Assembly: GCA_000759755.1 (NCBI GenBank)
Contig: BBMW01000012.1
Location: forward strand, 98,253 to 162,252
Length of the DNA: 64,000 nucleotides
DNA from: Citrobacter werkmanii NBRC 105721
Lineage (GTDB): Bacteria > Pseudomonadota > Gammaproteobacteria > Enterobacterales > Enterobacteriaceae
Reading direction: 5' to 3'
The position numbers and the translations under genes are program-made. Positions within the stretch are counted from its first letter, which is position 1, and each line of letters begins with the position of its first letter. The notes under the pieces were generated by a model that searched no databases, had not been told where the DNA came from, and worked only from the letters and a program-made list of their open reading frames with translations. This document shows positions 59,499 through 64,000 of the stretch, in pieces.

Positions 59499-60524
59499 AT
59501 GAAAAAGATGATAATAGCCAGCCTGGCTGCGGCCGGCGTGCTCCTTGCGATAGCAAATCAGGCGCATGCCGGCGCAACACTTGATGCCGTAAAGAAAAAA
59601 GGGTTTGTGCAATGCGGGATCAGTGACGGGTTGCCTGGCTTCTCTTACGCCGATGCGAGCGGTAAGTTTTCAGGTATTGATGTCGACGTATGCCGAGGCG
59701 TTGCCTCCGCCGTATTTGGCGATGATACCAAAGTAAAATATACCCCGCTCACCGCCAAGGAACGTTTCACCGCGTTACAGTCTGGCGAAGTCGACATGCT
59801 CTCGCGTAATACCACATGGACCTCCTCTCGTGATGCAGGTATGGGCATGTCTTTCACTGGCGTAACCTATTACGATGGCATTGGTTTTCTTACCCACAAT
59901 AAAGCCGGCCTGAAGAGCGCGAAAGAACTGGATGGCGCAACGGTGTGTATTCAGGCAGGAACCGATACCGAACTGAACGTGGCTGACTACTTTAAAGCCA
60001 ATAATATGAAGTACACCCCTGTCACGTTTGACCGCTCGGATGAATCAGCCAAGGCTCTGGAATCAGGACGTTGTGATACGCTGGCCTCCGACCAGTCTCA
60101 GCTGTATGCCCTGCGCATCAAGCTGAGCAATCCTGCAGAATGGATTGTCCTGCCAGAAGTTATTTCTAAAGAACCGTTAGGTCCGGTTGTACGTCGTGGC
60201 GACGATGAATGGTTCTCCATTGTTCGCTGGACGCTGTTCGCCATGCTGAACGCGGAAGAGATGGGGGTTAACTCGAAAAACGTTGATGAAAAAGCAGCTA
60301 ATCCTGCAACGCCGGATATGGCGCATCTGCTAGGTAAAGAAGGGGATTATGGCAAGGATCTGAAGCTTGATAACAAATGGGCTTATAACATTATTAAGCA
60401 GGTAGGTAACTACTCGGAGATCTTTGAACGTAACGTTGGATCGGAAAGTCCGTTGAAGATCAAACGTGGACAGAACAACCTCTGGAACAACGGTGGCATT
60501 CAATATGCGCCACCGGTGCGCTAA
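59499..60524 (+). CDS. yhdW: amino acid ABC transporter periplasmic binding protein YhdW
   Basis: YhdW is the solute-binding protein of a polar amino acid ABC importer, related to AapJ of rhizobia. The 341-residue precursor has a signal peptide cleaved near HAGA (about 25). The two-lobe family 3 fold begins LDAVKKKGFVQCGISDGLPGFSYADASGKFSGIDVDVCR. In some E. coli strains yhdW is annotated as a pseudogene; here it is intact. It is first of four linked genes and probably induced by nitrogen limitation through the sigma-54 promoter. The substrate is not determined from sequence. Confidence 0.92.
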   Translation: MKKMIIASLAAAGVLLAIANQAHAGATLDAVKKKGFVQCGISDGLPGFSYADASGKFSGIDVDVCRGVASAVFGDDTKVKYTPLTAKERFTALQSGEVDMLSRNTTWTSSRDAGMGMSFTGVTYYDGIGFLTHNKAGLKSAKELDGATVCIQAGTDTELNVADYFKANNMKYTPVTFDRSDESAKALESGRCDTLASDQSQLYALRIKLSNPAEWIVLPEVISKEPLGPVVRRGDDEWFSIVRWTLFAMLNAEEMGVNSKNVDEKAANPATPDMAHLLGKEGDYGKDLKLDNKWAYNIIKQVGNYSEIFERNVGSESPLKIKRGQNNLWNNGGIQYAPPVR

Positions 60525-60593
60525 TGCAAAGTGATGTAACGGGCGCCGCAGCTGCGGCGCTCAGCCCAGAGCCATTGTTACCGAGGTTTTCTT

Positions 60594-61775
60594 ATGCTTC
60601 ATCGCCGCTCAACCGTAAAAGGATCGCTATCCTTTTCTAACCCTGCGGTCCGCGCCTGGTTATTCCAAATACTCGCCGTCATTGCGGTCATTAGCATTGC
60701 GGTCTATCTCATTCATAACACGATTAATAACCTGAGCAGTCGCGGTATTACCTCGGGATTTTCTTTTCTCGACCGCAGCGCCGGATTTGGTATCGTCCAG
60801 CATCTGATTGATTACGAGCAAGGCGATACCTATGGCCGCGTGTTCCTGGTCGGCCTGCTTAATACGCTGTTAGTTTCCGCACTATGTATCGTCTTCGCTT
60901 CATTTCTCGGTTTCTTTCTCGGACTGGCACGCCTGTCAGATAACTGGTTATTGCGAAAGCTCTCCACGGTCTATATCGAAACGTTCCGCAATATCCCGCC
61001 GCTATTGCAGATCTTCTTTTGGTATTTTGCCGTATTACGTAACCTACCCGGCCCACGTCAGGCCGTAAACGCGCTGGATTTGATGTTTCTGAGCAACCGG
61101 GGGCTGTATATTCCGGCACCGCAAATGGGAGAAGGTCTTTTTGCCTTTTGTACTGCGGTCCTTATTGCCATCGCTGTCACCTTCGGGCTACTTCGCTTCA
61201 ACAGAATGCACCAGATCAAAACCGGTCAGTTACGCCGTACCTGGCCCACAGCTCTGGCATTATTCGTGTTTTTACCGATGATTTCACAATGGTTTTTTGG
61301 CGCGGCCCTTCACTGGGATATCCCCGAGCTACGTGGTTTTAACTTCCGTGGCGGGATGGTGCTTATACCTGAACTAGCGGCTCTGACGCTGGCGCTTTCA
61401 GTGTATACCTCAGCGTTTATTGCAGAAATTATTCGGGCAGGAATTCAGGCTGTTCCTTATGGCCAACATGAGGCAGCACGCTCTCTGGGTTTGCCAAATC
61501 CGGTGACGCTCCGCCAGGTCATCATCCCGCAGGCGCTGCGCGTCATCATTCCTCCACTAACCAGTCAGTACCTGAATATCGTTAAAAATTCATCGCTCGC
61601 TGCCGCCATTGGCTACCCGGATATGGTTTCCCTGTTTGCTGGCACGGTACTCAATCAAACGGGACAAGCCATTGAAACTATTGCCATCACGATGTCGGTA
61701 TACCTGATCATCAGCCTGAGCATTTCTCTACTGATGAATATTTATAACCGTCGTATCGCACTGATCGAGCGCTAA
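60594..61775 (+). CDS. yhdX: amino acid ABC transporter permease YhdX
   Basis: YhdX is one of two permease subunits of the importer, similar to AapQ. The 393-residue protein has about eight membrane helices. It carries the ABC-permease coupling (EAA) loop EAARSLGLPNPVTLRQVIIPQALRV near residues 300-325. The N-terminal half has an extra periplasmic loop typical of AapQ-type permeases. GAGG precedes the ATG at 60594. It lies 69 bases after yhdW and 9 bases before yhdY. Confidence 0.93.
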   Translation: MLHRRSTVKGSLSFSNPAVRAWLFQILAVIAVISIAVYLIHNTINNLSSRGITSGFSFLDRSAGFGIVQHLIDYEQGDTYGRVFLVGLLNTLLVSALCIVFASFLGFFLGLARLSDNWLLRKLSTVYIETFRNIPPLLQIFFWYFAVLRNLPGPRQAVNALDLMFLSNRGLYIPAPQMGEGLFAFCTAVLIAIAVTFGLLRFNRMHQIKTGQLRRTWPTALALFVFLPMISQWFFGAALHWDIPELRGFNFRGGMVLIPELAALTLALSVYTSAFIAEIIRAGIQAVPYGQHEAARSLGLPNPVTLRQVIIPQALRVIIPPLTSQYLNIVKNSSLAAAIGYPDMVSLFAGTVLNQTGQAIETIAITMSVYLIISLSISLLMNIYNRRIALIER

Positions 61776-61784
61776 GGAGCCATG

Positions 61785-62888
61785 ATGACAAAAGCACTAC
61801 TGTCTCACCCCTCGCGCCAGAGCAGTAACCCGGCAAGCAGCTGTCTGTTCTGGGTTCGCAAAAACCTGTTCTCCACTTGGTCAAATAGCCTGCTCACGCT
61901 GCTATGCGTGTGGCTAATTTGGTCCTTCCTTCCACCGCTGTTGAACTGGGTATTTTTTCAGGCCAACTGGATAGGCTCTACCAGAGCTGACTGTACCAAA
62001 GCGGGGGCCTGCTGGGTGTTCATTCATGAACGCTTCGGACAATTCATGTATGGACTTTACCCACACGATCAGCGCTGGCGCATAAATCTGGCCCTGCTGA
62101 TTGGCCTTGTTTCAATCGTTCCCATGTTCTGGAAAATCATTCCCCACCGTGGTCGTTATATCGCCGTTTGGGCAGTTGTTTATCCTTTGGTGGTCTGGTG
62201 GTTGATGTACGGTGGTTTTCTCGAACTTGAGCGGGTAGAAACCCGGCAGTGGGGCGGGTTAACGCTGACGCTTATCATCGCATCCGTCGGTATTGCGGGT
62301 GCGCTCCCGTGGGGGATTCTACTGGCATTGGGACGTCGTTCTCATATGCCAATCGTTCGGATTTTATCCGTCATTTTTATTGAGTTCTGGCGCGGCGTAC
62401 CGTTGATCACCGTCCTGTTTATGTCCTCTGTCATGCTCCCTCTGTTTATGTCGGAGGGGACCAGTATCGACAAGCTTATCCGGGCCCTGGTCGGTGTCAT
62501 TCTTTTCCAGTCAGCCTATGTTGCAGAGGTAGTTCGTGGGGGATTACAGGCCTTGCCAAAAGGTCAGTATGAAGCGGCTGAATCACTGGCCCTGGGGTAC
62601 TGGAAAACCCAAGGGTTGGTCATTCTTCCACAAGCTCTCAAGCTGGTTATTCCTGGTTTGGTTAATACGATTATTGCCCTGTTCAAGGATACCAGTTTGG
62701 TCATCATCATCGGCCTGTTTGATCTCTTCAGCAGCGTGCAGCAAGCAACCGTGGATCCTGCATGGCTGGGTATGTCGACTGAAGGATATGTTTTTGCCGC
62801 ACTGATTTACTGGATCTTTTGTTTCAGTATGTCGCGTTACAGCCAACATCTGGAAAAACGTTTTAATACCGGGCGTACACCGCACTGA
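61785..62888 (+). CDS. yhdY: amino acid ABC transporter permease YhdY
   Basis: YhdY is the second permease subunit, AapM-like, pairing with YhdX. The protein has about eight membrane helices and the coupling loop [21 protein letters not shown] near residues 265-285. Two tandem ATGs exist at 61782 and 61785; the second is preferred because GGAG (61776-61779) is then five bases away and the length equals 367 residues as in E. coli. It follows yhdX closely and precedes yhdZ by 7 bases. Confidence 0.93.
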   Translation: MTKALLSHPSRQSSNPASSCLFWVRKNLFSTWSNSLLTLLCVWLIWSFLPPLLNWVFFQANWIGSTRADCTKAGACWVFIHERFGQFMYGLYPHDQRWRINLALLIGLVSIVPMFWKIIPHRGRYIAVWAVVYPLVVWWLMYGGFLELERVETRQWGGLTLTLIIASVGIAGALPWGILLALGRRSHMPIVRILSVIFIEFWRGVPLITVLFMSSVMLPLFMSEGTSIDKLIRALVGVILFQSAYVAEVVRGGLQALPKGQYEAAESLALGYWKTQGLVILPQALKLVIPGLVNTIIALFKDTSLVIIIGLFDLFSSVQQATVDPAWLGMSTEGYVFAALIYWIFCFSMSRYSQHLEKRFNTGRTPH

Positions 62889-62895
62889 GGAATTT

Positions 62896-63654
62896 ATGAA
62901 CCAATTATTAATGCAGTCTACCGACGCGATGATTACGCTGGAAAACGTCAATAAATGGTACGGACAGTTCCACGTTTTGAAAAACATCAATCTGCAGGTA
63001 AAACAAGGAGAGCGTATCGTCTTATGCGGTCCTTCTGGCTCGGGTAAATCGACAACTATCCGTTGTATTAACCATCTGGAAGAACATCAGCAAGGACGTA
63101 TTGTGGTAGATGGGATTGAACTCAATGAAGACATTCGCAATATTGAGCGCGTCAGGCAGGAAGTTGGCATGGTCTTTCAACACTTCAACCTCTTTCCTCA
63201 TTTGACGGTCCTGCAAAACTGTACGCTGGCACCAGTCTGGGTGCAAAAAATGCCGAAAAAAGAGGCTGAAGTGTTGGCAATGCACTACCTTGAACGGGTT
63301 CGCATTGCCGAACATGCGCATAAATATCCAGGGCAAATCTCTGGCGGGCAACAGCAGCGTGTGGCCATTGCACGTTCGTTATGTATGAAACCTAAAATTA
63401 TGTTGTTTGATGAACCCACATCAGCGCTGGATCCAGAAATGGTGAAAGAGGTGCTTGATACCATGATCGGTCTGGCGCAATCGGGTATGACTATGCTGTG
63501 CGTTACCCATGAAATGGGATTTGCCCGCACGGTGGCCGACCGCGTGATCTTCATGGATCTTGGCGAGATTGTGGAGCAGGCGCCGCCAGATGAGTTTTTT
63601 GCCAATCCCAGATCAGAACGTACCCGGGCATTCCTGTCGCAGGTGATTCATTAA
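62896..63654 (+). CDS. yhdZ: amino acid ABC transporter ATPase YhdZ
   Basis: YhdZ is the ATPase driving the YhdWXYZ importer. The 252-residue protein has Walker [18 protein letters not shown] (about 47-63), Q-loop [16 protein letters not shown] signature [14 protein letters not shown] (about 152-165), Walker [15 protein letters not shown] and the switch histidine in [14 protein letters not shown]. It is of the GlnQ/AapP polar amino acid type. GAGG is placed before the ATG. It is the last gene of the operon and faces the 3' end of the rRNA operon. Confidence 0.95.
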   Translation: MNQLLMQSTDAMITLENVNKWYGQFHVLKNINLQVKQGERIVLCGPSGSGKSTTIRCINHLEEHQQGRIVVDGIELNEDIRNIERVRQEVGMVFQHFNLFPHLTVLQNCTLAPVWVQKMPKKEAEVLAMHYLERVRIAEHAHKYPGQISGGQQQRVAIARSLCMKPKIMLFDEPTSALDPEMVKEVLDTMIGLAQSGMTMLCVTHEMGFARTVADRVIFMDLGEIVEQAPPDEFFANPRSERTRAFLSQVIH

Positions 63655-63665
63655 TCTTCTGTTTT

Positions 63666-63691
63666 GCCCGATGGCGTTGCGCATACCGGGC
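63666..63691. repeat. REP-like element after yhdZ
   Basis: GCCCGATGGCGTTGCGCATACCGGGC is a single REP-type hairpin just after the yhdZ stop. Confidence 0.65.
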
Positions 63692-63717
63692 TTACAGGTT
63701 AGCAAGAAGCATAACGC

Positions 63718-63746
63718 AAAAAGGCCATCCTTTCGGATGGCCTTTT
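63718..63746. terminator. rRNA operon terminator
   Basis: On the minus strand AAAAGGCCATCC, loop GAAA, GGATGGCCTTTTT forms a perfect strong stem with a T-run immediately after the 5S gene. This is a typical rrn terminator, also usable by yhdZ from the other side. Confidence 0.92.
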
Positions 63747-63756
63747 CACTTGTTTG

Positions 63757-63876
63757 ATGTCTGGCAGTTCCCTACTCTCGCATGGGGAGACCCCACACTA
63801 CCATCGGCGCTACGGCGTTTCACTTCTGAGTTCGGCATGGGGTCAGGTGGGACCACCGCGCTACAGCCGCCAGACA
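63757..63876 (-). rRNA. rrf: 5S ribosomal RNA
   Basis: A 120-base gene reading TGTCTGGCGGCTGTAGCGCG at its 5' end and ending AACTGCCAGACAT corresponds in full to enterobacterial 5S rRNA. Compared with the E. coli sequence I recall, position 3 (C to T) and its partner near the 3' end (G to A) both change, keeping helix I paired. It is the terminal gene of the operon, after tRNA-Thr, matching rrfF of the E. coli rrnD operon. Confidence 0.97.
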
Positions 63877-63912
63877 AATTCTTTTCTAAGCGCCGAACTT
63901 TAACCGAAAAAC

Positions 63913-63988
63913 TGGTGCTGATACCCAGAGTCGAACTGGGGACCTCACCCTTACCAAGGGTGCGCTCTACCAACTGAGCCATATCAGC
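63913..63988 (-). tRNA. thrV: tRNA-Thr (GGT anticodon)
   Basis: A 76-base cloverleaf begins GCTGATATGGCTCAGTTGGT and ends with encoded CCA at 63913-63915. Its acceptor stem is GCTGATA/TATCAGC. Its anticodon stem-loop reads CACCC-TTGGTAA-GGGTG with GGT at the anticodon, and the T loop is GTTCGACTC. It lies between this 5S gene and further rRNA genes expected beyond the window edge, as thrV in the E. coli rrnD operon. Confidence 0.98.
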
Positions 63989-64000
63989 ACACTAAATTTT

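Noticed and set aside
63746-63982. Open frames on both strands across the 5S rRNA and tRNA-Thr
   Set aside because: They fall on RNA genes and have no coding signals.

Overview
The window is a contiguous piece of an enterobacterial core chromosome, corresponding to about 72-73 min of the E. coli map. Almost every protein has the length and sequence of its E. coli or Salmonella orthologue. Three layout features point away from E. coli and towards Salmonella/Citrobacter: codBA lies directly downstream of gltBD with no gltF, msrPQ sits between acuI and accBC, and the AT-rich spacers differ. Citrobacter is the best guess for the genus; this is an inference, because no species marker is present. 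There is no prophage, insertion sequence, CRISPR array or genomic island.

Layout from left to right: glutamate synthase gltBD (+); cytosine uptake and deamination codBA (+) behind a PurR box; the sialic acid operon nanA-nanT-(nanE remnant)-nanK-nanQ (-) with nanR upstream; dcuD (+); sspAB and rplM-rpsI (-); zapE (-) and zapG (+); the periplasmic proteases degQ and degS (+); mdh (-) and argR (+); yhcN (+) and yhcO (-); the aromatic acid efflux operon aaeXAB (-) with its regulator aaeR (+); a long leftward run of tldD, yhdP, rng, yhdE, mreD, mreC, mreB and csrD; acuI, msrPQ, accBC, yhdT, panF, prmA, dusB-fis, yhdJ and yhdU (+); acrS (-) facing acrEF (+); the lipoprotein yhdV; the amino acid ABC importer yhdWXYZ (+); and the 3' end of an rRNA operon (5S rRNA and tRNA-Thr, -) running off the right edge.

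The most notable observation is that nanE, the ManNAc-6-P epimerase gene of the sialic acid pathway, is reduced to a 20-codon in-frame remnant. It keeps about 11 N-terminal and 9 C-terminal codons and the ATGA overlap with nanK. The operon therefore encodes uptake, lyase, kinase and anomerase but not the step that joins the pathway to GlcNAc-6-P. Other points of interest are a nested inverted repeat that buries the msrP Shine-Dalgarno sequence, a near-consensus sigma-54 promoter before yhdW, a gltB leader frame that is out of register with gltB, and several uncharacterised palindromes in promoter regions. I saw no clearly new multi-gene system; the window is mainly conserved housekeeping DNA.
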